Positions 22,907 through 34,189 of a stretch of DNA of 64,000 nucleotides are shown here, piece after piece. The notes beneath the pieces were generated by a model. The model made no database searches and had not been told where the DNA came from. It saw only the letters and a program-made list of their open reading frames with translations. The DNA lies in NCBI GenBank assembly GCA_003508835.1, contig PUFA01000027.1, positions 1,798,001 through 1,862,000 of the forward strand. The letters are read 5' to 3'. This DNA comes from Eonycteris spelaea. Lineage: Eukaryota; Chordata; Mammalia; Chiroptera; Pteropodidae. The position numbers and the translations under genes were made by a program. The first letter of the stretch is position 1. Every line of letters starts with the position of its first letter.

Positions 22907-23343
22907 CTGGGAAGAGAGCCATTATCAGATTCTCAAGTGAATCTATAACTCAGAACAATTGAGAACATAGGGAAGACACCTTTGCCCAGCTCACAAAGTA
23001 TCCTCTTTTGGGGGAGGAGGGAAAATACTGACCTTGACACACAAGGATGTATCCAGAGCTATGCTGTCTGACCTTGCCACAGCAGTTACATTTGAATGAA
23101 TCAACTAACCCAGATCAGCCCAATGGTATTCCAAGGGTATGCAGACGTAAACTGAGAAATCTGGAAACCAGAGGGATGAGAATAAGAATTCTCTAGAGAA
23201 AATATTTATGAATTATTTATTGTCAGGTATCTGCCACTGCTTTGATTTCTGCACCTCACAATACTAGATTATTCAAATCTTTCTTGAATTTTGTGAGATA
23301 AACCCTGTTGCCTTCCAATTTCTTTTTTTCTCTCTCTTTGGTG

Positions 23344-23368
23344 TTTTTTTTTTTTTTTTTTTTTTTTT
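23344..23368 (+). repeat. Poly(T) tract, 25 bp
   Basis: Uninterrupted run of 25 T. Could be the poly(A) tail of a minus-strand retroelement, but the sequence to its right (from 23369) is not a retroelement that I recognise. Confidence 0.95.
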
Positions 23369-23529
23369 GGACTGGCTATCCAAAGTTGTTTTCTTTCACT
23401 CATAACCAAAAGAATTTTGATTGCTATAGAAACTATATTTCAAACACTAAAATGAGGCAGTGAGAAAGTATTGAAATGTTTGCACAGAGGCAGGACACTA
23501 TCTAAAAATTATTTCAGAAACATCAGAGT

Positions 23530-24235
23530 TATCTTTAAATGTTTTCTCTATCCCCAATCCTCAACATCAAATCAACATTCTATTTTATCCATTTTGCCTG
23601 ATAAGATGTCTAGTATCTATTCCCACTGCAGCTATCCTGGTTCAGGTCCTAATCATTTTTCTCCTAGACCATTGAAATGAGCTTCTAAATGGTCCTGCTC
23701 ACTCTGGGTTCCAATCCATTCCCCATATTGCTGACAAGTGTCTTCTACAACTAATATAAGATCATAAGCATCAGCCCAAAAATCTTAGCCCCCACATTTC
23801 TAGAGAAAAAGTCTAAATTCTCCGATTTAGCATTCAAAGTTCTTCAGAGTCCAGCCACAATGTACATTTTCAACATAAACCACAGGTAATACTCTCGAAG
23901 TCACCAAACTTTATTTCAGATCAGGCCACGGGTTCCAGGTTTCTTCACACACTGCTCCCTATGTTTGAAATGACATTTCTCTTCTTTTTACTCTGGTCAT
24001 TCAATGTAGGTGTCATTAATGTCATCCTACCCTATACCATCCAGGCAAATCATTCTCTTTATTCTTTGTATTCTCATAGCAGGGTATTTTATTACAGTTT
24101 GACATATTATAGATTTTTGTTCATCTCTGCCACCTCCAGTATCTTGTAAGCTGCTCAAGGGTATATCTTATTTATCTTTATATTTAGGACCTAAAGCAAT
24201 ACCTTCCAAAAGTGGGTGCTTGATAAATATTTAAT
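23530..24235 (+). mobile_element. LINE2 3' end, about 700 bp
   Basis: Sense L2 through the ORF2 C-terminal region and tail: 'agaccattgaaatgagcttctaaatggtcctgctcac', 'ttcttcagagtccagccacaatgtac', 'cactgctccctatgtttgaaatgacatttctc', 'cttgtaagctgctcaagggtatatcttatttatctt', 'aaaagtgggtgcttgataaatatttaatgc'. All in consensus order. Confidence 0.85.
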
Positions 24236-24239
24236 GCAT

Positions 24240-25710
24240 ATGAAGAAGGAATTAGTGGGTATAAAAAATAAAAAGAAAATTAAGAAGACATATGTGGCGA
24301 GGTACAAAGAGGATCCGGTGTGTAGCACGGCTAATCCCAAAGCAGTTCAAGAAGGAAGAATGGGCCAATGGTGTCCTGGGGAGCAGCCAAGAAAAGGATC
24401 AAGAAGGAAGAAGAGAAACAGTTCGGAAGTAAGGAAATAAAATGAGGTTAACCAGAGGGACAGTCCAGTCCAATGAGGCAAGGAAGAAAATCAGAACCAT
24501 CCTAGAGACGAAGGCAGAAGTTGGAATAATCAGCATTGTCAGGAGAGAGAGGAGCCTCCTCTTTGAAAAAGAAAATAATTTTGGATACAACAATTAATTA
24601 TGTTAAAAAGAAAAATGAGATCTCTTAAATCCCAGAAAGGAGTAAATAGGAAGAGCTGCGGTCCCCAGTGTTATGAGTTTTCACTCAGCAGTGCAAATAT
24701 TTCCATTGCCTCTTTCAAAGAACTCTTCCCCCAAAGCAAAGCTTATCCAATATAGAGTCAAGACAAAGGTAGAATAACTACAATTTTGTAAAGGGAGGAT
24801 GTAAAGACATAGAGACAACCGAGATCACTTGAACTGTATCCGTTTCATGTCAAGGGGACCCTTAATAGTCGTATTAAGCTACACGTGGATGGGCTGTGGA
24901 AACAGCTGGGTGGGCCTTAATTTAATTTAACTAATTGATTTATTGGTTTCATTAATTGCTGTCAAAGGATACAAATATTGTCCCCAAAGGCCACAGTTTA
25001 GGTGGTCATCACTACAGCTTCTAGAAAAGTAATTGAATTTCTTAGTTTAGCCCTGGAGGTGAGCTATCAGAGAGCTAGCAGGATTTAACAATACTACGCC
25101 ATGGAAAATAAAGACAGAACTACCTAGTGGTAGAAACAGTGCCTCCTTCCTTCTCATTTTCCTCAGTGACAAGGTCTTTTTTTCATTAGTCTTTTAAAGT
25201 TTCTTTTTATCAGAGTTAATTACTTTCATTTCTTCCCCCAAGCACTCTCTTTACTACCTTTTTCTTTGGAATTCATCTTTCATTTTTAACTTTAGTTTTC
25301 TCTAATTATCTTAGATGCCATTAAATTTTCTTTATACAGCAGTAGGATACAAATCAATAAATAATGGTTAAATTGTTAACTCAGAATCTTAAACTGTTTT
25401 CCCCTGTTACGTTGCAGTTTTTGAACATAATGCTACAGCCTAGAACCTTGAGTTATAGATGTTTCTCTTCCTTTTTTAAGTCAAATTAATACCTACCCAA
25501 TTTTTAAATGAACTATCAAATATGGAGCAGAAAATAAAGATAATTGAGAATCCTAGACATTACTTTTTGATCTTTTTCTTGTGTATATAGATATGCCTGA
25601 ATCTTAAGGGAAAAGAGCTATAGAAGTAAAATGTTCAAAGGCCGCTTTACTCTGTTAACAAACCAAGACATAAGCAGAACTTTTAACCATGAAGCAATCA
25701 GGAGGAGCAC
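24240..25710. other. Unannotated sequence with a candidate enhancer
   Basis: Apart from the candidate regulatory block listed separately at 24880, I see no gene, repeat or RNA here. Confidence 0.4.
24880..25030. promoter_or_regulatory. Candidate developmental enhancer
   Basis: Dense non-random motif cluster: E-box CACGTG (24882-24887), E-box CAGCTG (24903-24908), a run of TAATT/TAATTGATTTATTGG homeodomain-type sites (24918-24946), ATTAATTGCTGTCAAAGG (24951-24968; homeodomain, MEIS-type TGTCA and TCF/SOX-type CAAAGG overlapping), then ACAAATATTGT and CCACAG (RUNX-like). The block is repeat-free and low in CpG decay. Conservation cannot be tested here. Confidence 0.35.
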
Positions 25711-25714
25711 AGTT

Positions 25715-25751
25715 CTCTTCCTTCCTTCCTTCCTCTCTCCCTTCCTTCCCT
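25715..25751 (+). repeat. Imperfect (TTCC)n
   Basis: CTTCC/TTCC units with CTCTCTCC interruption. Confidence 0.85.
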
Positions 25752-25754
25752 ACC

Positions 25755-27535
25755 CAAAGTTGGCATCTCTAAGGCTCTAAAGAAAGTGTGTCAGTCCCTA
25801 GTAAAAATTAGCAGTTCCAGACACGGTAGCTAATATACCAGGGCAGGCGTCACTAGATGGAGAACTATCTAGATGAGACCTGGGCAAAGCAGAGAGAGAC
25901 TGTCATGTGCACAACTGTATAGCACAGTTCAAGGGAAGATGCTTATCCCTGCACACATAGGAGACACTTTTCAAAATATTAAGTAGGAGGATGGGCATAT
26001 TGAAGCTGTTCAAGTTCAACATCATTGTGAACTGATGAAATTGGAGCCACAGCCATTGATGTGACCTCATTCCTCTGTGAAGGCTGGTAGAGCCCAGGGA
26101 AATTCAAGTGTGAAGACATTCTTAGACTTCAAGGGCATAGTACATTTGTGCCCCATTTCATAATATTTATTCTCTAACCCCCATACCCCTCTACAATTAA
26201 CAGATGTACCCACTACAAGATGCATATTTCCTTTTAAATATTTACGTTTTGATTTCCAAATTAATTTAGGACTCCTTTTCTTCTGAAAAGATGTATAAAA
26301 GTTATTTTACACTGGCAGTATGAATGCAACAATATGCGTTGTGATTAATGCAGGAATAAAAAGGCTGAAGACACAGGGTCAATCTCAATGTACCAATACC
26401 AACTCACGGTCTAGAAGAAAGGTTTTACATGAGAGACTCTCTGATGCCCACATAACTGCTAGCAATAAGCATGACTAGTTTAAATCTGTAGTTCTCAACT
26501 CTCTTATTTAGCCTGTGGTTCAATACTGCCTCCCATGGCATTTCGCACTTATGTTATATATATAGAGAGATGATATATTATATTGCTGCCTTTGCTATTA
26601 AACCATATTGTTGTTATAATGTTAGGGAGCTATTGAAATACTAGATTTCAATCTACAAAATAATAATAATATTACTATAACTGCCTGTAAAATACAATTG
26701 TCTTACTATAGTGACAGTTACGCTGAATTGCATCACAATTTTGCATGCTACAATTTTTAAGAACCTTGATATGCTTATAGCTTTTACAATTGTGATTTGG
26801 TTTAACTGTATAGGTAAAATGTAAAGCTAGTAGAGGATAAGTTTAACGTAATGAACCAAAGGATTTCAATGTGTAAACCAGAGCCAAAAGAGTCAGAAAC
26901 CTTTGAAAATTATCTGTGTTTTCCACCCACTTATCAACATCATTGTTAATATCATTTTGTCAGTTGGGGGGCCTTTTTACAGATGAACTTGTTAGGCAAT
27001 GTCTGGTGGAAATATCATTGCAGTAGGGTCTCGAGTGGCTGTGCAGTTACCTAGACTCTTTCTTGGGCAATCAGCCATTCTGATAATAATTCTGAAAACT
27101 GAATCATGAGCTCTTTCAACTGGAAAGGCTCTTAGAGATCATCTGATCTAGCCCGCAATCAGGAACCTGCCTGCTTCTAGCCACAAAGCAGATCTGCTTC
27201 TACTCTCATTATTTCACTTGGTTTTTGTACACTTCCTCTTCCCGCTTAGAACCCAGAGCTCTATATAGCAGTGGTCCGAGTACCTATCCTTATGATATTT
27301 CCAAACTTTATTTCATGCCCATTAAACTGAATGTCGGCATTCTACAGAGTAGCTCTTTTTATTTAACGTAAAGAATGGGCGCTATCAGGAAAGAAACCGT
27401 ACTAGCCTTGAGGCACTTTGCATGAGAACTAAGGCTGCACCAACTTCCAAGACTAGCTGCCCACCGTGCTGCAGATTTCTCTGGAAACTGCTAGCAAACC
27501 AGGGATTAGTCAAAGATGACAAGCCATGAATTGTC
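25755..27535. other. Unannotated AT-rich sequence
   Basis: Nothing recognised with confidence. 'tgtagttctcaactctcttatttagcc' near 26486 faintly resembles a hAT terminal repeat but has no partner end. Confidence 0.4.
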
Positions 27536-27539
27536 CCCA

Positions 27540-27795
27540 ATAAAAGGACTCTAAATCCTGCTCATTCTTTAAAATCCAGTTTAAATATCCCATCCTCTTT
27601 GCTAACTATATTAATAATTAATATCATTTCCCCTGAGTCTCAAGCACTTTGTGTACTTCCCTTCTGTAGTCATTAAGAATCTGTCTCCCAGTGAGATTAC
27701 ACGATTTACTGAGGAAAGTGACTCTATGTTATCATTTTTGTTATCTTCAGCGCCTGGAATAGAATAGCCGTTTAATAAATGTCTGAATTTAGAAG
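27540..27795 (+). mobile_element. LINE2 3' end
   Basis: 'ctctaaatcctgctcattctttaaaatccagtttaaatatcccatcctc' and the tail 'ttatcttcagcgcctggaatagaatagccgtttaataaatgtctgaat' match the L2 3' region. The intervening 'agggcaggga' block is mutated. Confidence 0.8.
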
Positions 27796-27799
27796 GAAA

Positions 27800-29080
27800 T
27801 GTCAAAAAAAAAATAACCATGAAGAAGATAGCATACTCTTTTTATTGTACATCAGGGAGCATCAAAAAAGAGGTAAAAATGCATAAAATCTCTTCTCTTT
27901 ATATGACCAGAAAAAGCATATGAATGTCGTCAGATCATCTTAACCAGTGTAGAAAACTCATTTCCGAAAACGGTTAGTTTACACTGCCTCTGCACCTCTG
28001 ACAATGCTGGCCAGTGTTATTTAAATTGTTTATTGTTTGTTCAGATAATTCTCAATGCCGCACATTCTCCAATAGTGTTAACCCGTTGCACACTCGCAAT
28101 ATGTAGATGGATCGTAGGAAAGTGGAAACATTTTCTTTTGTAAATATGCTACACAGTACACAAAATTGTCATTGTAAGTCATTTTTACAAATGTCATTTG
28201 AAAAGCAGATCATCTTCAGAAGCTATTGTGTGTGGTCCTCTGCTGCTGTTTTCCTCCATTCGGCATTCTGCACTGTAGTCTTCACAAAAGGACACTAGAG
28301 GGATCAGCTTCATATTTTTCAGAGCCTTTGTGTTAACCAAGCCAAATACAATTACAGCTCTTCCCAGAAGAAGGAAAAAATAATGTTGGCAATAGGGTGT
28401 TACCACCCAGAACCACACAAAAAGCTACAAATGTAACCAAAATGGCTTTCTCAGCTTTCATAAACCCAGCAAACTACGTGGCATTTTCTATGCCCAGAGG
28501 CAGCACTTTGGGAAATTACCTTTAGAAAACTGGTTAGAGGTCTATCGAAGCTTTGAAAAGAACCTGTGACCTGGAGAGGGATTGAGGGAGTAAATAAGCA
28601 GACTTGTTGTTTAATAAGGCTGCCAATTTTTTTTACTTCCAAAGGACAAAATCAAGTAAATGTCAAAATTTTCCCAGCTGGTAAGCACATTTAGATTTCA
28701 GATGAAAATCCTCCAAAAGGAGTAGGGTTGATAATGAGAAAGTAAGAACAACATAAATTCCTTCTTTTCAAAATGAGATGAAAAAATAACTCGGTCATCT
28801 TTAGTCTGGACATTTTTTTCTCTTCACTTTGCCTATGATTTTGGTGTTTATGGACACATAAAAGGGGAACTAATCAAGCTGGTGATCCAAGTCAATCAGA
28901 ATGAAGGTAACTGAAACAGATCAAAACAGAAAAAAAAAACCCTCTTGTCTATATTGTTACACTGTATCTTTAATTTGTCAATTTCAGAAAGACCTTATCA
29001 GCTCCTAAACTGATTCGGTTAATGAATTACCTCATTTTCTGATCCTCTCATCCCCCTGGTACCTGTGGCTTGTCCTAATT
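27800..29080. other. Unannotated sequence
   Basis: No gene or named repeat. The stretch 27840-28300 has FOX-type 'gtttattgtttgttc' (about 28027) and looks undecayed, a weak hint of a conserved element. Confidence 0.4.
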
Positions 29081-29084
29081 AAAA

Positions 29085-29345
29085 TAAAAACCATACTGCT
29101 CTAATAATTTGATCGGGCCATTTCTCCTCTCAAAACTTTGCAATAGCTTTTAATTGCACTAAAACTTAGAATCCAATTTTCAATCGATACGAGGGCTCTA
29201 AGTCCATGTCTCAAATGTGCTCGTGTCCCTGACCCAACTGCCGGCCTCCCTGCTCTACACAGCCAGGGACGTCACTCCAGGCAGTCAATCTGCTTGACTC
29301 CAATAACATGCTGACATGATTCTCCCTTTTCTTGATTGTACCTTT
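29085..29345 (+). mobile_element. LINE2 fragment
   Basis: 'gatcgggccatttctcctctcaaaactttgcaatagcttttaattgcac', 'aaaacttagaatccaattttc', 'agggctctaagtccatgtctc' match the L2 'gtcactcctctgctcaaaaccctccaatggctccc...' segment. The tail is absent. Confidence 0.65.
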
Positions 29346-29349
29346 CTTT

Positions 29350-30430
29350 TCTCCAATAAATACACCCTCAGTCAGAGCGCAGCTGCAAAGGCCTATTTTT
29401 GTTGGCCATGCTGGGTTGTCGTTTATAGGTTTTGATCTGCAATATATCTTGTCTTGTTTCTTCTGAAATCTCGGTGCTTTCTGACTCCTTGATGAGCCCG
29501 CAGCATCAGCGCTGAGCCAGGAGCTCCATAACAATGGTTGGCTGTTGCACTGGAGGAGCCTGCAAGGAAGCTCAAATCTTTGTCTTTACAAGCCAAGAAT
29601 GATAATGCAGATTCAAACGTTCTGGAAAAGTGACGAGGTTCCCTTTAGCCATCCTCCTTCATCCCTCACTCCCAACTTGGTCCCTCCCTGCTCCATAAAA
29701 AAAATAGAAAAAGAACCCTGGCTTTTCTATATGGTAGAACTTTCCAACAATGTCCTTCAAAAGGGATGGGTCTTGTTTCAGAGCCAAGGCATCTGCCTCC
29801 AACAGTTTGGGCTGGGTGGCGGTGGTTTTTTTTATACTTTTAGGCAACGTGGAAGTGTCTGGAATGGTGCCTTTGGTCCCAGTCATCCTAGGAATTACTC
29901 AGTGTTTCAGGGCCCTGAGCCAGTAACCACCACCCAACCACTGCCCAGCCACCTCTGCCACGTTAGCTCTGACAGGGAGGCGGGCGAGCTGTGGGTCCAG
30001 GAAGGCCAGAGTAATAGGGTCTCCCATGCTGAGACCCGTCCACAGGGTCAACAGTAATTCACAGGGAAAAGCACCCACCCTCTAGCCCCTATCCTTACCC
30101 CACAAAACCGCAGCAAGTGAGTCAGTTGTTCAGAGCTCACTCTCATCTGGGCTCCTCAAAGTTTAAGGCACCAAGACCCATAGAAGCAGGTCTATAGCCC
30201 ACCCAAATAGGTACCTTGGCCCAGGGTCGCACCCATCCGGATGCGGCTCTTTTTTCTAATTTGAGAGCCCAAAGAGGAGACTTTGGGAGGAAAGCCTTTT
30301 ACAATTTTCCTCCAGTGGTAAATACCTTATTCTAATGACTCTAACTAGAGGAGCCACCTTTTGCCAATTCCCTCCAAGGTGGCACAGCTGACCTAGCCTT
30401 TCCGAGTGAGGTAGGTCATCACACACCAAG
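29350..30430. other. Unannotated, relatively GC-rich stretch
   Basis: The least AT-rich part of the window. It contains a 170-codon frame (29545-30057, +) beginning MHWRSLQGSS. I recognise no domain, there is no splice-consistent context that I can defend, and low-complexity glycine/phenylalanine and glutamine runs suggest chance. I do not call a gene. Confidence 0.4.
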
Positions 30431-30432
30431 AA

Positions 30433-30435
<3 letters not shown>

Positions 30436-30480
<45 letters not shown>
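30436..30480 (+). repeat. (TG)n microsatellite
   Basis: 45 bp of uninterrupted TG dinucleotides, potentially Z-DNA-forming. Complementary to the (AC)n tract 320 bp downstream. Confidence 0.98.
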
Positions 30481-30483
<3 letters not shown>

Positions 30484-30794
30484 TCGGGAGGTGGCACGCT
30501 GGCCCCAGTTCTGGTGTTTGAGCCATCTCCTGTGCAGCTGTCAGACTGGTAGTTGTTACCTAATCACAGGCTCCCGCAGCTAGAGGAGGAGGACTTAAAT
30601 CAGATGCACATCAGTGAGTTTGAACTCCCAATGAAATTAAGCAAGCAAAAAACCAAAAAAAGTGAGGCTTCGTTAGGCTGTGTGGCTGCTGCTAGAACAA
30701 TGGGTCTCTGTGGTTCCAGGCAAACTGACTAGGTTTCAATCAGCTTTACGATTTATGTAAATCGCTACTCCCTAACCAGGAAGTTATAATGTCC

Positions 30795-30799
<5 letters not shown>

Positions 30800-30842
<43 letters not shown>
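30800..30842 (+). repeat. (AC)n microsatellite
   Basis: 43 bp of uninterrupted AC dinucleotides, reverse complementary to the (TG)n at 30436. Confidence 0.98.
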
Positions 30843-30843
<1 letters not shown>

Positions 30844-30959
30844 CGTTTACTGTGAAGGAGAATCAGGGTGTGTTAGTTTCTTGCTTGCCGCTAACACGTA
30901 TGACTTGGACATGTTATTACCCGTGAATCTATAAAATGGGGTAGACTTGATATCAAGCC

Positions 30960-31165
30960 CACTCCCCCCGTAATGGTCTAACTCTACTTTTCTAGTGTTT
31001 TAACATAGGTGTTCCACAGTCTTCCTTGGTAATCTAGTTTGTTACATCGTTTCTGTTCATGATGTAATCTTCTTACGGGAAAGGACCTCATCTGTTGTGT
31101 TGCTTTGTATCTTCGATACCTAAAAACGTGTTGGTACAACAAGCATTGGTTGAATTCATGAATGT
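30960..31165 (+). mobile_element. Possible LINE2 3' end
   Basis: 'gtttgttacatcgtttctgttcatgatgtaatcttcttacgggaaaggacctcatctg...gatacctaaaaacgtgttggtacaacaagcattggttgaattcatgaatg' parallels the L2 tail (...gggcagggacc...ctgtatcc...agtaggtgctcaataaatatttgttgaatgaatg) with strong divergence. Confidence 0.5.
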
Positions 31166-31174
31166 CAGAAAATC

Positions 31175-31285
31175 CTACCTGTCTCCAGTCTCACCACAAA
31201 CAAGCTGTTAAGTAACCCTGAGCATGTCCTCTGAACTGCTTTGGTTATAGTCTCTTCATCTGTAAAATAAAGTGTTTGTAGTACA
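31175..31285 (+). mobile_element. MIR SINE fragment
   Basis: 'ctcaccacaaacaagctgttaagtaaccctgagcatgtcctctgaactgctttggttatagtctcttcatctgtaaaataaagtg' is the MIR central core ('ccacttactagctgtgtgacc...cctcagtttcctcatctgtaaaatgggg'). Confidence 0.75.
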
Positions 31286-31394
31286 AAGACTTGGGTTCTC
31301 CAAGACACTTTCTCAGTTAGATTATTGCTGTCTCCAGTTCTTTTCTCTGCTGAATTTCTGTCACTTCAGGCACATCTCACGTCCAAATGACATC

Positions 31395-31645
31395 CCATGG
31401 TGATTCAGAATGCAGGCTTCTAAGCCAGACTGCTTGGGTTTGTTTCCCAGCCTTCCCACTAACAAGCTCTGGGATTTGGGGCAAGCTCTTCAACTTTGCT
31501 AAACCTGTTTCCTTATCTTTAGAATATAAATAATAATAGTACTATGTCAGGGAGCTGTTGGGATGAGTAAGCGACTAAATTCATGTAAAGAATTAGAAAA
31601 GTATGTGATAAATAGTAGGCACGCAATAAAAGTTCACTGCAATTA
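31395..31645 (+). mobile_element. MIR SINE, nearly full length
   Basis: All MIR segments occur in order: 'gtgattcagaatgcaggcttctaagccagactgcttgggtttg', 'cttcccactaacaagctctgggatttggggcaagctcttcaactttgctaaacctgtttccttatcttta', 'taataatagtactatgtcagggagctgttgggatgagtaagcgactaaattcatgtaaag', 'gtatgtgataaatagtaggcacgcaataaaa'. The best-preserved MIR in the window. Confidence 0.93.
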
Positions 31646-31649
31646 TCTG

Positions 31650-33750
31650 ACTGTCTTGCCTTCTCATATTTTGAATTTAGATAATAGTGGCTAGCATTTG
31701 GGAATTTCGAGTAGTAGTTTAGTTTTTATTTCAAGCTTTTCTCTTTTTGATCAATGGTAGTCTAAATTCTACATACAGCAGTCTACCTGGGTATCAGGTA
31801 TGAGAGTAATAAAAAAATAATCCCGGATTCAATATTCATCCTATTTATCAAGAACGTGACTAATAGTATTTTCTAAAATTTACAGTGTAGTGTGTCCGTG
31901 TGTTCATTCTATGCCACAAATCAAAAGATTTCAATGAGGGTCAGTGTATCTTGACCTCCACATCTTTATCTCTCATGAGGAGGTTTTTTATTTTCCTACA
32001 TTTAAGATCAGTTTTATTATTTTCTTCATTAAAGATATTAGGAATGAAGAAACATGGACAAAATTACATTGCTTGTTCCTAAAGTTTTTATTGTTACTAT
32101 TATTAATCTAGCTCCAGCCAAAGTGCCAGAATAATTTCCCTTCAGTGGAACATGGTCATTTTGCTATTCTAAGCACCATTTGTGAAGACAGAAGTTGAAG
32201 AGCTGTGAACTAGGGATAACCCATAAATTCCTAAATGGTTGTTACATGATTATTTTTTCTCGCAATTATTAAAAAAAACAGATTTATTTGGAAAGGTTGA
32301 GAACAATGAAATAAATACAGTACTGATTTCAAATGCAAATGTCATGTCATCTCTAAATGAGGCAACCTTCAAAAGACAATGATAAACCAACCAGATAATT
32401 TCTGTGTGTCAAGGAGTTGTAAAGGTGATACCTAGTAAATTGAAGTACACATCAAAGTTTCTCAAATAAAAATGTTAAATATAAGTTACTTCTTCACACA
32501 TATCTAAAACCTGTCAAGTACAGGGGAAAATAATCTGTCCCACCCTCACCCATTACCTGAAGAGATCACAGAAATAACTGGCATCTTCCCACCTCCACGA
32601 GTGTCCCCACGCTAGAGTGGCAGCTCCAGCTACATGGGCGTGTCTCTGAGTTCCATCCCCTCCAGCACCAATCAGGACAGGGCTGCAGCATGTTCAAATC
32701 CATGTGGCAACGCCCAGGATGCTGCCAGAATGCCAGATTCAAAGGCATTGCTGGGTCTGTCAGGGCTATGGGTTGTTAAGTTCTAGGTTACTGGTCATCT
32801 CAGCCACAAAGGACAAGGCATGATTTACAAATACTTGTGCTCACCTTATGGAAATGCACTTAGAGCAGTATCCTGAAAACACTGAACTTCAGCAGCCAGG
32901 CAAGAGGGATCTTGGACTCCATTCTCACTAGCTCCTGGAGCCTAAGCCCTCCAAGTTACATGTGTCTTACATATTTTGAAAAGAGATTGATGCTACCTGT
33001 TATTAATTTATGAAGTGAGTGGGCTGAGAATTAAGGAGGCGGAAAAATCGTGACATGCAAATGACTCCCCCCCCCCCCGCCACGGATCAGAACCTTAATC
33101 GTACAATAAATATTCTTATTCCCTACGTGGATGTTGTAGGTGATTTAAATTCACAAGGGCATGTAAAATTCAATATGCGTTTCTCCACTCCCAGGCGAAA
33201 GGGCTTTTGAGTAAACTACAGCCTTTTCATTGAAATTTATCTTTACCAATGATGGCCACGTAAACCAGGCAGCTGGAAATTAGAGAGAAGCGGCCGGGTT
33301 ATTTGTTAGCACCCTTCTCTCTTACGCCAGAATCCATGTGCTGTGCCTTTAAGGCAGAGGGGCTTGCTCTCAACTCTGGAGCTGAACTCTGCCCTCCCTG
33401 GGCTGTGAGTCAGACTCCGCAGGCTCAGACAAATGGAATCTGCCCCTGTGAGATCCCACAGGCTTCCACAGCAGCAAGAAGACCATAAGACGTCAGAGTG
33501 CCTGAGGGGGATATTTTCCCTACTGACCCAACTCCCCAGCTCAGAGGCCACTTTGTACTCTTTACTGAAACAGCCAGAATGTCCTAAAAGCCTGTGAAAA
33601 TTAAAAAGTGTAACTCATGACCCAAGCAAAACTTGTCCTTCCCCCCACCCCCATCATCTAAGGACCACCTGGAGAAAATACAGAAATGGGCTAATGCCAG
33701 ATTTAAGGTGGGGGGTAGGGACCACGGCCAACTCTCTTTTCAGTCTTTCC
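31650..33750. other. Unannotated sequence
   Basis: No named repeat or gene. It contains a run of 12 C at 33067-33078 (G-quadruplex-type potential on the minus strand is limited because it is a single G run). Short frames near 33303-33551 lack domain features. Confidence 0.4.
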
Positions 33751-33755
33751 ACAGT

Positions 33756-33756
33756 A

Positions 33757-33790
<34 letters not shown>

Positions 33791-33797
33791 CTCTCTC
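33756..33797 (+). repeat. (TC)n microsatellite
   Basis: 42 bp of TC units with a single TTC interruption. Complementary in composition to the purine tract at 34023. Confidence 0.97.
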
Positions 33798-33988
33798 ATT
33801 TATATCTGTACTGTAAATCATTGTCTCAGGTTTGATGAAAACAATATTTCAAGACAGAAGTGAGACAAGATATTGTGCCAGGGACTACAATTCTCCCCCA
33901 CAAAAGGGGTGTGTATGAGAGAGAGACTTTTAACAACTTCTTAGATTGTTGTTAATAGTGTAATCTTCTTTACTTTATCCTATTAATT

Positions 33989-34015
33989 AGCAACAAATTT
34001 ATCCACTGATCAAAC
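33989..34015 (+). repeat. 27-bp exact repeat, copy 1
   Basis: Begins AGCAACAAATTTATCC and ends CACTGATCAAAC. The same 27 bases recur at 34952-34978 in the same orientation with unrelated flanks. It does not belong to any transposon that I recognise. Copy 1 ends only 8 bp before a long purine tract. Confidence 0.95.
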
Positions 34016-34022
34016 AATAAAA

Positions 34023-34186
34023 TGGGGTAGAGGGGGGAGAGAGAGAGCGTAAAAGAGAAAAGAAGGAGGAGGGGGAGAGAGGAGGAGGAGGAGGAGGGAC
34101 AGAAGGAGAAAGGAGAGGAAATGAAGAAAGGAAAGGGTAGGGAGACAGGGGCAAGGGAAGGAGAGGAGGGAGAGGGAGAAAGAGCT
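34023..34186 (+). repeat. Polypurine (GA-rich) tract
   Basis: About 164 bp with only a few pyrimidines on the plus strand (GGGGAGAGAG, GAGGAGGAGG, AAGGAGAAAG units). Such tracts can adopt triplex (H-DNA) structure and stall replication. The minus-strand frames (34010-34244) are Leu/Pro/Ser low-complexity translations of this tract, not genes. Confidence 0.93.
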
Positions 34187-34189
34187 CAA

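Noticed and set aside
23344..23368. Poly(T) as the tail of a minus-strand processed pseudogene
   Set aside because: Sequence on the right side of the tract resembles no gene or retroelement that I recognise.
33061..33082. G-quadruplex from the 12-C run
   Set aside because: A single G run on the minus strand without further G tracts nearby in the required spacing.
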